Shown: one piece after another, positions 8,249-17,879 of the stretch | How the letters are laid out: every line of letters begins with the position of its first letter | How positions within the stretch are numbered: the stretch's first letter is position 1 | Source of the DNA: Cohnella sp. GbtcB17 | GTDB lineage: Bacteria > Bacillota > Bacilli > Paenibacillales > Paenibacillaceae | Assembly: GCF_019091135.1 (NCBI RefSeq) | Contig: NZ_JAGXJW010000060.1 | Location: 1 to 46,882, forward strand | Direction: 5' to 3' | Length of the DNA: 46,882 nucleotides | Program-made: the position numbers and the translations under genes | Notes under the pieces: model-generated | Seen by the model: the letters and a program-made list of their open reading frames with translations, nothing else | The model's database searches: none | What the model was told of the DNA's origin: nothing

Positions 8249-8299
8249 GCTGCGCAAATTTACCGAGTCGAACTGGCCCGGGTGAGGGCGTTGGCTGGT

Positions 8300-9021
8300 T
8301 GGCGGATCAAAGTAACGTTTACGGACGTTACTTCCGGGACAACGGGCGGTTGGTGTGTCGAAGTACCGCTCACGGACGTTACTTTCGCGAAAACCGCGGG
8401 TTAGGGAGCAAAGTAGCGTTCACGGACGTTACTGCGACGCGATAGTCGGGCGGATGTGCGAAGAGGTGCCGATTGAGACTTCTTTTGACTCGCTGGTCAG
8501 GCGGATGTGCCAAGTAGTGCTAGCTGAGACTACTTTCGGCGCGCTGGTCGGGCAGGTGGGCGAAGAAGTGCTAGCTGAGACTACTTTCGGCGCGCTGGTC
8601 GGGCAGGTGGACGAAGAAGTGCTGACTGAGACTACTTTCGGCACGCTGGTCTGGCGGGTGGACGAAGAAGTGCTGACTGAGACTACTTTCGGCGCGCTGG
8701 TCGGGCAGGTGGGCGAAGAAGTGCTGACTGAGACTACTTTCGGCGCGCTGGTCGGGCGGGTGGACGAAGAAGTGCTACCTGAGACTACTTTCGGCGCGCT
8801 GGTCGGGCGGGTGGACGAAGAAGTGCTACCTGAGACTACTTTCGGCGCGCAGGTCGGGCGGGTGGACGAAGAAGTGCTGACCGAGACTACTTTCGGCGCG
8901 CTGGTCGGGCGGGTGGACGAAGAAGTGCTAACTGAGACTACTTTCGGCGCGCTGGTCGGGCGGGTGGACGAAGAAGTGCTGACTGAGACTACTTTCGGCG
9001 CGCTGGTCGGCCGGGATATCC
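8300..9021. repeat. 51-bp tandem array C/D (14 units)
   Basis: Anchor points lie at 8310, 8361, 8411, 8461, 8512, 8563, 8614, 8665, 8716, 8767, 8818, 8869, 8920 and 8971, spaced 50-51 bp. The first units are divergent and carry a dyad (AAGTAACGT, 6 nt, ACGTTACTT). The unit at 8512 has AAGTAGT/ACTACTT. Later units are nearly identical, with AAGAAGTGCTGACTGAGACT followed by ACTTTCGGCGCG. A reading frame stays open through the array (17 codons per unit) and joins the downstream permease in frame, but that permease has its own ribosome site and start, so the array is treated as non-coding. Confidence 0.88.
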
Positions 9022-9061
9022 GGCTGGCTTGTTTGTCGCGAAGCTGGCCGCACCACCGTAC

Positions 9062-9165
9062 CTGTACAGCACACTGTACGCCACCTGTACAGCCCGCAAG
9101 CCGCGCCGTTACAACATTCTGGCATACGTACAGCCTGCGTTTACAGGAATCCTGCATATGTACAG
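9062..9165. repeat. Cluster of CTGTACAG-like palindromes
   Basis: CTGTACAG occurs at 9062-9069 and 9085-9092, with related GTAC/TTAC half-sites near 9074, 9108, 9128, 9140 and 9160. The spacing approximates multiples of one helical turn. It lies between the 51-bp array and the ABC importer genes, where a promoter or operator would be expected. No standard promoter was located at 9022-9254. Confidence 0.45.
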
Positions 9166-9254
9166 TACCGCCTCCGAAGCCCTCTGCGCTATCGTTAGAC
9201 CTGCAAGCGGGAGCAACAACGCAGCAAGGGGAAGCAAGGGAAGGAGCATTCGTC

Positions 9255-10277
9255 ATGCCGAACAAAGCATCGGTCGCCCTGAGCGACCAGAGCCGCACAA
9301 GCGCATTAGCCGACGCACAGTCGTCGCCGGCAGGCACCGCCAACAAGCCGAAGCGCCAATCGTTTATCCGAAGAGAGCTCAAGCATTTCAAGAACAACCG
9401 GGAGCTGTTCCTGCTGTCGCTGCCCGGCCTCATTTACAAATTGATCTTCGCGTACCTGCCGATGATCGGGCTCGTCATCGCCTTCAAAAATTATCGTTAC
9501 GATCTCGGAATGTTCGGGAGCAAGTGGGTCGGCCTGGACAATTTCCGGTTCCTGTTCACGACGGACACCGCCTGGCGAATCACGCGCAACACCGTGCTGT
9601 ACAACGCCGGCTACATGCTGATCACGACGCTCGGCGCCCTGTTACTCGCGGTGCTCATGAACGAGCTGAAGGCGAAGTATACGAAGTTTTACCAGACGGC
9701 GCTGTTCCTGCCTCACTTCTTATCCTGGGTGCTCGTGGGCTACATCGCCTACGCGTTCCTGAATCATTCGGACGGCTTCATCAACCGGATGCTGATCTCT
9801 CTCGGGTTCGATCCGGTCAGCTGGTATCAAGATTCGGGTCCCTGGCCGGTCATCCTCATCGTCGTACACCTTTGGAAGGCGATCGGCTTCACGACACTGA
9901 TCTACTTCGCGGGCATCATGGGCATCAGCGGCGATTATTACGAGGCTGCCCGAATCGACGGCGCGACCAAAGCGCAGATGGCGCTCAAAATCACCGTGCC
10001 GCTGCTCACGCCGCTCATCATCATCATGCTCATTCTGTCGATCGGCGGCATGTTCCGCGGCGACTTCGGGCTGCATTACTTCATTCCGAACAACTCGGGC
10101 TTCCTGTTCTCTTCCACGGACGTCATCGACACCTACGTATACCGGGCGCTTCGCGAAGTCGGGAACGTGAGCATGTCGGCCGCGGTAGGCTTCTATCAAT
10201 CGATCGTCGGCCTCGTCCTGGTGCTCACGGCGAACGGCATTGTACGCAAAATCAACCCGGATCACTCGATGTGGTAA
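9255..10277 (+). CDS. LplB/YtcP-type sugar ABC transporter permease 1
   Basis: 340 residues from the ATG at 9255, which is preceded by GGAAGGAG; a longer in-frame extension through the repeat array is rejected. The protein has a soluble N-terminal region of about 55 residues, then six membrane helices of the MalF/LplB type. The EAA loop that contacts the ATPase reads YYEAARIDGATKAQMALKIT. It pairs with the next permease (13-nt gap) to form the membrane channel of a CUT1-type oligosaccharide importer. No ATPase gene is nearby, so a shared MsmX-like ATPase is likely. Confidence 0.88.
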   Translation: MPNKASVALSDQSRTSALADAQSSPAGTANKPKRQSFIRRELKHFKNNRELFLLSLPGLIYKLIFAYLPMIGLVIAFKNYRYDLGMFGSKWVGLDNFRFLFTTDTAWRITRNTVLYNAGYMLITTLGALLLAVLMNELKAKYTKFYQTALFLPHFLSWVLVGYIAYAFLNHSDGFINRMLISLGFDPVSWYQDSGPWPVILIVVHLWKAIGFTTLIYFAGIMGISGDYYEAARIDGATKAQMALKITVPLLTPLIIIMLILSIGGMFRGDFGLHYFIPNNSGFLFSSTDVIDTYVYRALREVGNVSMSAAVGFYQSIVGLVLVLTANGIVRKINPDHSMW

Positions 10278-10290
10278 GGAGGAATCGCAG

Positions 10291-11175
10291 ATGCAGCAAG
10301 CAAGACCGATCCCGCGCACGTTTATCCACCTGTTCTTCGTCATCCTATCCGTGGCGATGATTCTGCCGTTCCTGCTCGTCGTTTCCGTCTCCTTCACGGA
10401 CGAACAGGCGCTGACGCAGCATGGCTACCAATTCTGGCCGAGCGACTTCAGTCTGAACGCTTACCGCTACATGCTCGACTCCCCGGTCATTCTGTTCCGG
10501 GCTTACGAGGTGACGCTGATCGTGACGGTCGTAGGCACGATCGTCAGCCTGCTCATCACCGCGATGACCGCTTACGTCGTCTCCCGCCCGGATTACCGGT
10601 ACAACCGGATGACCACGTTCTACGTTTTCTTCACGATGCTGTTCAGCGGAGGACTTGTTCCTTCTTACATTTTGGTCACGCAATACTTGCATTTGAAGGA
10701 CAGTCTGCTGGCGCTGATCCTTCCCGTCCTGCTGTCGCCTTTCAATATCATGGTAATGAAAGGGTTCCTGTCGAAGCTGCCGTTCGAGGTGATCGAGTCG
10801 GCCAAGATCGACGGGGCGCGGGAGTTCAAGATTTTCTTCCGCATTATCCTGCCGCTGTCCACGCCGGCGCTGGCGACGATGGGCCTGCTCATCGCATTCG
10901 CCTACTGGAACGAATGGTTCAACGCCATGCTGTACATCGACGACCCGAACAAGGTGCCGCTGCAGCTGCTGCTCGTGCGGACGCTGAACAGCATCGAGTT
11001 CATCACGGCCAACTCGGACTTCGCCCAGCAGCTGGGCATCGATCTGTCGCACTTCCCGAACAACTCCGCGCGAATGGCGATCGCCGTTCTGGCGGGCGGT
11101 CCGATGCTCATCGTGTTCCCGTTTTTCCAGCGTTTTTTCGTCAAAGGACTTACGGTTGGCTCCCTCAAGGGTTAA
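10291..11175 (+). CDS. LplC/YtcP-type sugar ABC transporter permease 2
   Basis: 294 residues, ATG 9 nt after AAGGAGG. The MalG-type permease has six helices, a FSGGLVPSYILV block typical of LplC proteins, and the EAA loop VIESAKIDGAREFKIFFRII. It ends in the usual GLTVGSLKG tail. It lies between permease 1 and the binding-protein gene in one operon and is the second half of the importer channel. Confidence 0.88.
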   Translation: MQQARPIPRTFIHLFFVILSVAMILPFLLVVSVSFTDEQALTQHGYQFWPSDFSLNAYRYMLDSPVILFRAYEVTLIVTVVGTIVSLLITAMTAYVVSRPDYRYNRMTTFYVFFTMLFSGGLVPSYILVTQYLHLKDSLLALILPVLLSPFNIMVMKGFLSKLPFEVIESAKIDGAREFKIFFRIILPLSTPALATMGLLIAFAYWNEWFNAMLYIDDPNKVPLQLLLVRTLNSIEFITANSDFAQQLGIDLSHFPNNSARMAIAVLAGGPMLIVFPFFQRFFVKGLTVGSLKG

Positions 11176-11214
11176 CATATTCAAATCAGAGCACAAAACT
11201 AGGAGGTCACAGGA

Positions 11215-12753
11215 ATGCTGAAAAGAAAAATCGGCTCCACGGCGGCGATCGCGCTGCTGACCGCAACCGCGCTGGCGGCTTGCGGCAACAACAACAACGG
11301 GGGCAATTCCGCCGCTTCGCCTAGCGCGAGCGGTTCGTCCCCGGCGGCGTCCAGCGCGTCGGCGACGGCATCGAGCGGCTCCGAGCTCAAGCCGGTCGAG
11401 CTGACGTGGTACTATCCGCTGAACCAGATGCAGCCGGACCAGCAGAAGGTCGAAGACGCGGTCAACAAGATCGTCAAAGAAAAGATTAACGCAACCGTCA
11501 AACTGAAACCGGTTGCATTGGGTGACTACGTGCAAAAGATGAACACCGTGCTGGCCGCCAGCGAGACGTTCGACATCATGTGGACCGGCTACCTGATCAA
11601 GCCGGAGGAGCTCGTCCGCAAGGGCGCGCTGCAGCCGCTCGACGATCTCATCGAGCAATATGCGCCGGCGCTGAAGGCCGACATGCCGCAGTATATGTGG
11701 GACGGCCTTACGGTTGACGGCAAGATCTACGGCGTCGCCAACCAGCAGATCAACGGCTCGCGCTACGGCTTTATCATCCAGAAGCGTTTTGCCGATAAGT
11801 ATCAGCTCGACACCGCCTCCATCAAGAAGATGGAAGACATCGAGCCTTTCCTCGAGAAGATCAAGCAAGGCGAGCCGGACATCATTCCGTTCAACGGCTA
11901 CTACAATACCGTGCTGCACGACGCGACGTACTGGGGCGTGCCGGGGCTTGACGACCACTTCTTCATCAAGTCGGGCGACCCGACCTACAAGCTGTACCGC
12001 TATCCGGAGGAAGAGCTGAACACGTTCAGACTGGCAAGCAAGTGGTACAAAGCCGGTTACATCTACAAAGACGCAGCTACGGCCAAGATGACGGATTACC
12101 AGGCGAAAGGGCAGATCGCGGTCGATTTCCAAAACGTCTTGAAGCCTGGCGTCGAAGCCGAAGTCAAAGGCCGCAACGGCGGCAACGACGTGATCGTCGT
12201 GCCGATCAGCGACTGGTTCACGAACGGCTACTCCGCGACGACCAACCTGTCGATCAGCCGCACGTCCAAAAATCCGGAGCGCGCGATGATGCTTATCAAC
12301 CTGATGAACAGCGACGCGGAGCTGTATAACCTGATCAGCAACGGCATCGAAGGCGAGCACTATACGAAGAGCGCGGAAGGCTTCATCACGCCGAAAGAAG
12401 ATTCCAAGTACCGTCCGAACATGGACTTCATCTTCGGCAACGTGTTCAACAGCTACCTGAAGGAAGGCCAGCCGAAGGACGTATGGGAGCAAACGAAGAA
12501 AATCAACGAAACGGCCGAATTGAACCCGGTCGGCGGCTTCAAGTTCAACTCCGAGCCTGTCGTCACCGAGATCGCCAACCTGAACGCGGTATGGGGCGAG
12601 TACAAGAAGGGCATCCAGACCGGCACGCTCGACTTCGACAAGACGTGGCCGGGTCTGTACGAGAAGCTGAAGGAAGCCGGAGAAGAGAAGTACGTCGCCG
12701 AGGTCACGAAGCAATTCGAGGAGTACCTGAAGACGTCGGGTCTCAAAAAATAA
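11215..12753 (+). CDS. LplA-type extracellular solute-binding lipoprotein
   Basis: 512 residues. Lipoprotein signal peptide MLKRKIGSTAAIALLTATAL with lipobox LAAC (Cys at about 23), followed by a low-complexity Asn/Gly/Ser/Ala linker. The mature part is a periplasmic-binding-protein class 2 fold (SBP family 1, large LplA/YtcQ type). It would capture oligosaccharide outside the membrane and deliver it to the two upstream permeases. AGGAGG precedes the ATG. The 97-nt gap to the next gene has no clear terminator, so the beta-helix enzyme is probably co-transcribed. Confidence 0.88.
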   Translation: MLKRKIGSTAAIALLTATALAACGNNNNGGNSAASPSASGSSPAASSASATASSGSELKPVELTWYYPLNQMQPDQQKVEDAVNKIVKEKINATVKLKPVALGDYVQKMNTVLAASETFDIMWTGYLIKPEELVRKGALQPLDDLIEQYAPALKADMPQYMWDGLTVDGKIYGVANQQINGSRYGFIIQKRFADKYQLDTASIKKMEDIEPFLEKIKQGEPDIIPFNGYYNTVLHDATYWGVPGLDDHFFIKSGDPTYKLYRYPEEELNTFRLASKWYKAGYIYKDAATAKMTDYQAKGQIAVDFQNVLKPGVEAEVKGRNGGNDVIVVPISDWFTNGYSATTNLSISRTSKNPERAMMLINLMNSDAELYNLISNGIEGEHYTKSAEGFITPKEDSKYRPNMDFIFGNVFNSYLKEGQPKDVWEQTKKINETAELNPVGGFKFNSEPVVTEIANLNAVWGEYKKGIQTGTLDFDKTWPGLYEKLKEAGEEKYVAEVTKQFEEYLKTSGLKK

Positions 12754-12850
12754 TCGAAAAATAATCGCATAAACGGTTCGCGGCAACGAGAAAGGCGCCG
12801 AAGTCGGGCGCGGTGTTCCAGACTCATACGTTAAGGAGAGATGGAAACGC

Positions 12851-15800
12851 ATGCACATGAAAAGACGGATGACGGCTTGGCTCGCAGGCTTGATGGTATT
12901 ATTCTGCGCTTTTCCGATGATGCAAGTATCCGCTGCGACCGACGAGGCGCCCGGTAACGGCGCGGTCCTGTACGTCGCGACGAACGGCAGCGACGCCAAT
13001 GCCGGCACGATCGCCGCGCCCTTCAAGACGCTGGAGAAGGCGCGCGACGCCATCCGCGACATGAAGGAGAACGGCGGCCTGCCGGACGGCGGCGTCACCG
13101 TCTACCTGCGAGAAGGGCTGTACGAGCGAACGTCGAGCTTCGAGCTCGGCGCGGACGACTCGGGCGAAGCCGGCAAGACGATCACGTACATGGCGTACCC
13201 CGGGGAGACGGTCCGCCTGTCCGGCGGCCGCGACATCCCGAAGAGCGGGTTCGCGCCGGTGACCGACTCCGCCGTGCTGAATCGCATCATTAGTCAGGAC
13301 GCGAGAGCGAAGGTGCTGCAGATCGACCTTGCGGCGCTCGGCATTACCGACTATGGCGTGATGAGCCGCCACGGCTACTATCTGGCGAACGACCTGAGCC
13401 AGGTGCCGCCGATGGAGCTGTACGTGAACGGCCAGGGCATGACGCTCGCCCGCTGGCCGAACGAAGGTACGGTCCAGATGGGGGACATCATCGACCCGGG
13501 CCCGACGCGCAAGGACGCGGACCTGCAGCAGCGCGGCGGCACGTTTACGTATACGTACGACCGGCCGCAGTACTGGACGCAGGCGGACGATATCTGGCTG
13601 GACGGCATTTTCGGCTACAGCTGGGAATGGTCGTACAACAAGATCGCCAATATCGACACGACGAACAAGACGATCACGCTGCGTTACGGCGAGATGAGCG
13701 GGTTGTACAAGAACTGGTACCCGGACTTCCACTTCGCGCAGAACCTGCTCGAGGAGATCGATATGCCGGGCGAGTACTACATCGACCGTGGCACCGGCAA
13801 GTTGTATTACTTGCCGAACGCCGAGTTTAACACCGCGAATCCCGAAATTACGGTGACGATGCTGAAGACGCCGATGATCAATTCGATCGACGCTTCTTAT
13901 ATCGACTTCAAGGAGCTTATTCTCGAAAACGGGCGGGACTCCGCGGCCGTCATCGTCGGCGGCAGCCACGTGCGCATCGTGAACAGCGAGATCCGCAACT
14001 TTACGAACAGCGGCGTGCTGATCAACACGCAGAGCCGGTTTTTCTACAACATCTTCGACGGCGCGCCGGGCACCGATCTCGGCGTCGTAGGCTCGCATAT
14101 CCACCATATCGGCGGCACTGCGGTCACGCTGAGCGGAGGCAACAAGACGACGCTCGCGCCGGGCAACAACTACGTCGAGAACTCGCATATTCACGACTTC
14201 GCCTATTATCACAAGGCGTACAATCCCGGCGTCATCCTGTCGGGTGTCGGCAACCGGATGTCGCACAACGAGCTGCACGACGCGCCGCACCCCGGCGTAC
14301 TCGTCTTCGGCAACGACCATCTGATCGAGTACAACGAGATTTATGACGTGTGCAAAAGCTTCTCCGATCTCGGCGCCATTTACATGAACGCGGGCGAGAC
14401 GCCGCAGCAGCGGGGCACCGTCATCCGGCGCAACTATTTCCACGACATCGGCACGAGCAAGGCCGGCGTCGAGGGCATCTATCCCGACAACTTCACGATG
14501 GGGCTGAAGATCGAGGAGAACGTCTTTTACAAAATGGGCAATTCCGCCATCAAGAACAACGGCGGCTCGTACATTTTGTCGCGCAACAACATTTTCGTCG
14601 ACGCGAAGGTGCCGTACGATTATGCGGACATCTATCTGGGCGATAAGCCGGATGGGCAGATTGCAAAAAACTACATGCCGAAGTGGCAGGCGCTGTTCGC
14701 CGCGAACAACAACTTCGTTGGAACGCCGTACCTGACCAAGTATCCTGAGCTCGCCACCTTCTTTGACGAAAACCGATACTATCCGGACTCGAACACGTTC
14801 CAGGGCAACATCGTCTACAATCCGAATGTCGCCCGGAGCGTGACAACCAATGTGTATGGCGCCTACGACAAATTTAATCTGGTCCAGTACGCGAACAACT
14901 GGGTGACGACGACCGATCCCGGCTTCGTCAACCTGGCCGGCGGCGACCTGACGCTTGCGGCGAATGCGCCTGCTTACACACAGATTCCAGGTTTCCCGCA
15001 AATTCCGTTCGGCGACATCGGCACGTCAGGAACACCGGGAACGACCGCGGGGCCGCATGAATTCCCGGTCACCGGCGTCGCTGTGTACAACGACGACATC
15101 GCCGTCGACCGCTTCAAATCGGTAAAGCTGCAAACGGCGGTCTTGCCGTGGAACGCCACTCAGTCGGCGCTCACGTTCGTCTCCGCCGATCCGTCGATCG
15201 CCACGGTCAGCGCGGCCGGCGTCGTCACTGGACAGTCGGTCGGCGATACGACGATCACGGTCGCCTCGGCCGTCAATCCGAGCCTCACGGCCGTCGTATC
15301 GGTGCACGTCGAGACCGGCGACGGCGTCATGGACCGGACGGACTTCGAGTCCGGATCGGGCCTGTGGCCGCAGGATGCGAACCGCTCGATCGTGAAGGTC
15401 GACGACAATCGGTGGTATAAGCTACTGAACAACGCGTCGACGCTCATCAACAAAGATTTTACCGACTACGAGCTGACCTTCAAGTTGAAGACGCCCGAAG
15501 TCATGCCGGCTTTCGCTACGCTGTACATCTTCGATAAGCAGGTGGGCAGCGGCTCGACACGGATCGGCTACAAGGTGCGGGAGGACGGCACATCATCCTG
15601 GATTTTGTACAACTCGGCCTGGGCGGTGCTCAAGGAAGTGAAGCTGCCGGGGCAGGACCTGCTGCCGAATACAACGTACGATATTAAGGCGCTCGTCAAG
15701 GGCTCGGACTACAGCGTCTACGTGAACGGCGCATTCCGGATGAAGGGCTCGGATCCGGGACATAACGCGACCGGCAAAGTCGGCTTCTACGTCAACAACG

Positions 15801-17839
15801 TCACGAACATGATGTTCGACGATATTCAGTTCAAGGCGTCGACGACAGACGTGTCCGGCGTATTCCCGACGGAAAATCCGGTGCGCATCACCGCCGGGGA
15901 GACGAAGCAGCTCGCCGTGTCTTTCGATCCGGTCGACGCGGCCAACAAGGGATTGACCTGGACGTCGAGCGATCCGTCGGTGGCGACGGTGAGCGCGAGT
16001 GGCGTCGTTACAGCGGTGAGCGAGGGCGACGCGACGATTACGGCGACCTCGGTCGAAAACGCGAAGGCGACGGCGGCCATCCAGGTCATCGTGTCGAACG
16101 TCTTGCACTTCACGAACTTCGAATCGGGCGGCAACGGCTGGCCCGTCGACCCGAACCGCAGCATCTATGCGGACGCGAACGGGAACCGCTGGTACAAGAT
16201 TTTGAACGGCGCCACCGGAATTCTGGATAAAACGTTCTCGGATTATATGCTTGAGTTCAAGCTCCGCACGCCGCCGACGCTGCCGACGGGCGGGGGCACG
16301 CTGTACATTTTCGACCGGCAGGATGCGACGGCTTCAACGCGCATCGGCTACAAGATGAAGACGGATGGCACGTCGGATTGGGTGCTGTATAACGGCAGCT
16401 GGGCCGTGCTGAAAACGGCGCCTCAGACCGGCTGGGATCTCGCAGCCGATACGACGTACGACGTGAAGGTTCTGGCTGAGGGCGGACATCTCAAGGTATA
16501 CGTAAACGGGGCGCTGCGTCTGGACGCCACCGATCCGGGCTACCGCCCGTCGGGCAAGGTCGGTTTCTACGCCAGCGGGTTCAGCTACCTGCTGTTCGAC
16601 GACGTCCGCTTCTCGGTCTTGCCGCAGGAGCCGGCGCCGGCCTTGTCGACGCCGCTCGCGGTGGCGCCCGGCAGCGCGCCGGGCTCGACCAAGGTGACCG
16701 CCGTCGCTTCGGATGCGACGCACAGCCTGCACCTGGTCGTCTCGGCGGCGCCGCTCGCGACGCCGAAGCTGGGCAGCGCGGCGCTGCCGGACGGGGCGGT
16801 TCCGCTGGAGAGCGGAACCGCGCTCGAGGTGCCGGCGGCAGCGGCCGGCGCTTACGTCGGCGTCTACGAGACGGCGACGGCGACGGGCAAGATCACGCGG
16901 TTCGGCTCGCGGCAGCTCGCCGCGGCCGACATCGCGCCGTATCCGGCGGCCGCGCTTAGCGTGTCGGCGGCGCCGGGCACGGCCGCGGGTACGACGCGGC
17001 TCGCGGTGGGCGACGTGCCGGCGGGCCATGCGCTGAAGGCGGCCGTGTATGCGTCGGCGGCGGAGCTGCCGGCGGCGCCGGATCTGGGCGGCGCGGCGCC
17101 GGAAAGCGCGGCCGACTATGCGGCGGACAGCGATCTCGCCGCCGCCGAGGGCAATGCGGTCGCCGTCTACGAGCTGGACGCCGCAGGCAAGATCGCGGCA
17201 TACGGCACGGTGACGCTGACCGCGGAGCAGATCAAGGGCGAATTGCCTACCGAGGGGCCGGGTCTGCCCGGCAAACCGGTGCTGTCGAGCGACAACGGGT
17301 ACGACACGGGCTTGCTCGACGGCGACTACAAGATCACGATGAATCTCTGGTATGGCGAGAACGGTACGGTCTACAAGCTGTACGAGAACGACGTGCTCAT
17401 CGATACGAAGTCGCTCGCCAGCGCATCGCCGGCCGCGCAATCCGCGGTCACGACGATCTCGGGACGGACCGATGGAACCTACCGCTATCGGGCCGAGCTG
17501 ATCAATGCGAAGGGCAAGACGATCAGCGAGACGCTCACCGTCACCGTCAAGGACGCGAAGCCGGGCAAACCGGTGCTGTCCGCGAACAATTGGGACGGCG
17601 ACGGCAGCTACGACGTGTCGATGAACATGTGGTGGGGCACGAACGGCGGGACTTACCGTCTTTACGAGAACGGCGAGCTGATCGATACGCAGCAGCTCAC
17701 TGCCGGGACGCCGTCCGCGCAATCCGCCAAGACTTCGGTTTCCGGCCGGGCGCCGGGCAGCTACGAATACCGCGCGGAGCTCGCCAACGCGGCCGGCGCG
17801 ACGACAAGCGAGACGCTGGTCGTGCAGGTGACGAAGTGA
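12851..17839 (+). CDS. Secreted multidomain right-handed beta-helix enzyme
   Basis: 1662 residues with a signal peptide (1-28). The N-terminal module (about 38-720) begins VATNGSDANAGTIAAPFKTL and contains parallel beta-helix repeats (SHVRIVNSEIRNFTNSGVL, NHLIEYNEIYD-like blocks), as in pectate-lyase-like folds and GH141-type glycosidases. Then follow an Ig-like BIG2 domain (about 735-823), a laminin-G-like domain (829-995), a second BIG2 (1000-1080) and a second laminin-G-like domain (1085-1255). Next come two tandem Ala-rich domains of about 100 residues (1260-1466) and two C-terminal repeats (1474-1565, 1571-1662) resembling the ChiA N-terminal/FN3-like domain with WYGENGTVYKLYEN. It likely cuts a plant or algal polymer outside the cell; the exact activity is unknown. 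Confidence 0.8.
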   Translation: MHMKRRMTAWLAGLMVLFCAFPMMQVSAATDEAPGNGAVLYVATNGSDANAGTIAAPFKTLEKARDAIRDMKENGGLPDGGVTVYLREGLYERTSSFELGADDSGEAGKTITYMAYPGETVRLSGGRDIPKSGFAPVTDSAVLNRIISQDARAKVLQIDLAALGITDYGVMSRHGYYLANDLSQVPPMELYVNGQGMTLARWPNEGTVQMGDIIDPGPTRKDADLQQRGGTFTYTYDRPQYWTQADDIWLDGIFGYSWEWSYNKIANIDTTNKTITLRYGEMSGLYKNWYPDFHFAQNLLEEIDMPGEYYIDRGTGKLYYLPNAEFNTANPEITVTMLKTPMINSIDASYIDFKELILENGRDSAAVIVGGSHVRIVNSEIRNFTNSGVLINTQSRFFYNIFDGAPGTDLGVVGSHIHHIGGTAVTLSGGNKTTLAPGNNYVENSHIHDFAYYHKAYNPGVILSGVGNRMSHNELHDAPHPGVLVFGNDHLIEYNEIYDVCKSFSDLGAIYMNAGETPQQRGTVIRRNYFHDIGTSKAGVEGIYPDNFTMGLKIEENVFYKMGNSAIKNNGGSYILSRNNIFVDAKVPYDYADIYLGDKPDGQIAKNYMPKWQALFAANNNFVGTPYLTKYPELATFFDENRYYPDSNTFQGNIVYNPNVARSVTTNVYGAYDKFNLVQYANNWVTTTDPGFVNLAGGDLTLAANAPAYTQIPGFPQIPFGDIGTSGTPGTTAGPHEFPVTGVAVYNDDIAVDRFKSVKLQTAVLPWNATQSALTFVSADPSIATVSAAGVVTGQSVGDTTITVASAVNPSLTAVVSVHVETGDGVMDRTDFESGSGLWPQDANRSIVKVDDNRWYKLLNNASTLINKDFTDYELTFKLKTPEVMPAFATLYIFDKQVGSGSTRIGYKVREDGTSSWILYNSAWAVLKEVKLPGQDLLPNTTYDIKALVKGSDYSVYVNGAFRMKGSDPGHNATGKVGFYVNNVTNMMFDDIQFKASTTDVSGVFPTENPVRITAGETKQLAVSFDPVDAANKGLTWTSSDPSVATVSASGVVTAVSEGDATITATSVENAKATAAIQVIVSNVLHFTNFESGGNGWPVDPNRSIYADANGNRWYKILNGATGILDKTFSDYMLEFKLRTPPTLPTGGGTLYIFDRQDATASTRIGYKMKTDGTSDWVLYNGSWAVLKTAPQTGWDLAADTTYDVKVLAEGGHLKVYVNGALRLDATDPGYRPSGKVGFYASGFSYLLFDDVRFSVLPQEPAPALSTPLAVAPGSAPGSTKVTAVASDATHSLHLVVSAAPLATPKLGSAALPDGAVPLESGTALEVPAAAAGAYVGVYETATATGKITRFGSRQLAAADIAPYPAAALSVSAAPGTAAGTTRLAVGDVPAGHALKAAVYASAAELPAAPDLGGAAPESAADYAADSDLAAAEGNAVAVYELDAAGKIAAYGTVTLTAEQIKGELPTEGPGLPGKPVLSSDNGYDTGLLDGDYKITMNLWYGENGTVYKLYENDVLIDTKSLASASPAAQSAVTTISGRTDGTYRYRAELINAKGKTISETLTVTVKDAKPGKPVLSANNWDGDGSYDVSMNMWWGTNGGTYRLYENGELIDTQQLTAGTPSAQSAKTSVSGRAPGSYEYRAELANAAGATTSETLVVQVTK

Positions 17840-17842
17840 AGT

Positions 17843-17866
17843 AAGGCAAGGCAAGGCAAGGCAAGG
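17843..17866. repeat. Pentanucleotide repeat (AAGGC)n after the stop codon
   Basis: Four copies of AAGGC plus AAGG start four nt after the stop of the beta-helix gene. This is a simple-sequence tract prone to slippage. Confidence 0.8.
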
Positions 17867-17879
17867 TGGACCATACTTA

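Noticed and set aside
6452..8257. 601-codon minus-strand frame opposite the AraC regulator
   Set aside because: The opposite strand encodes a complete regulator with a promoter, ribosome site and HTH; the antisense frame has none of these.
8429..9433. Minus-strand repeat protein (SAPKVVSVSTSS-type repeat)
   Set aside because: Open only because the repeat unit is 51 bp without stops. It has no ribosome site, and the same DNA is open in other frames.
10345..13098. 917-codon open frame on the minus strand
   Set aside because: It lies opposite the importer genes, lacks recognisable domains and is explained by GC-rich codon usage of the real genes.
12899..15001. 700-codon open frame on the minus strand
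   Set aside because: It is antisense to the beta-helix module, with Arg/Val/Asp-rich composition typical of frame shadows.
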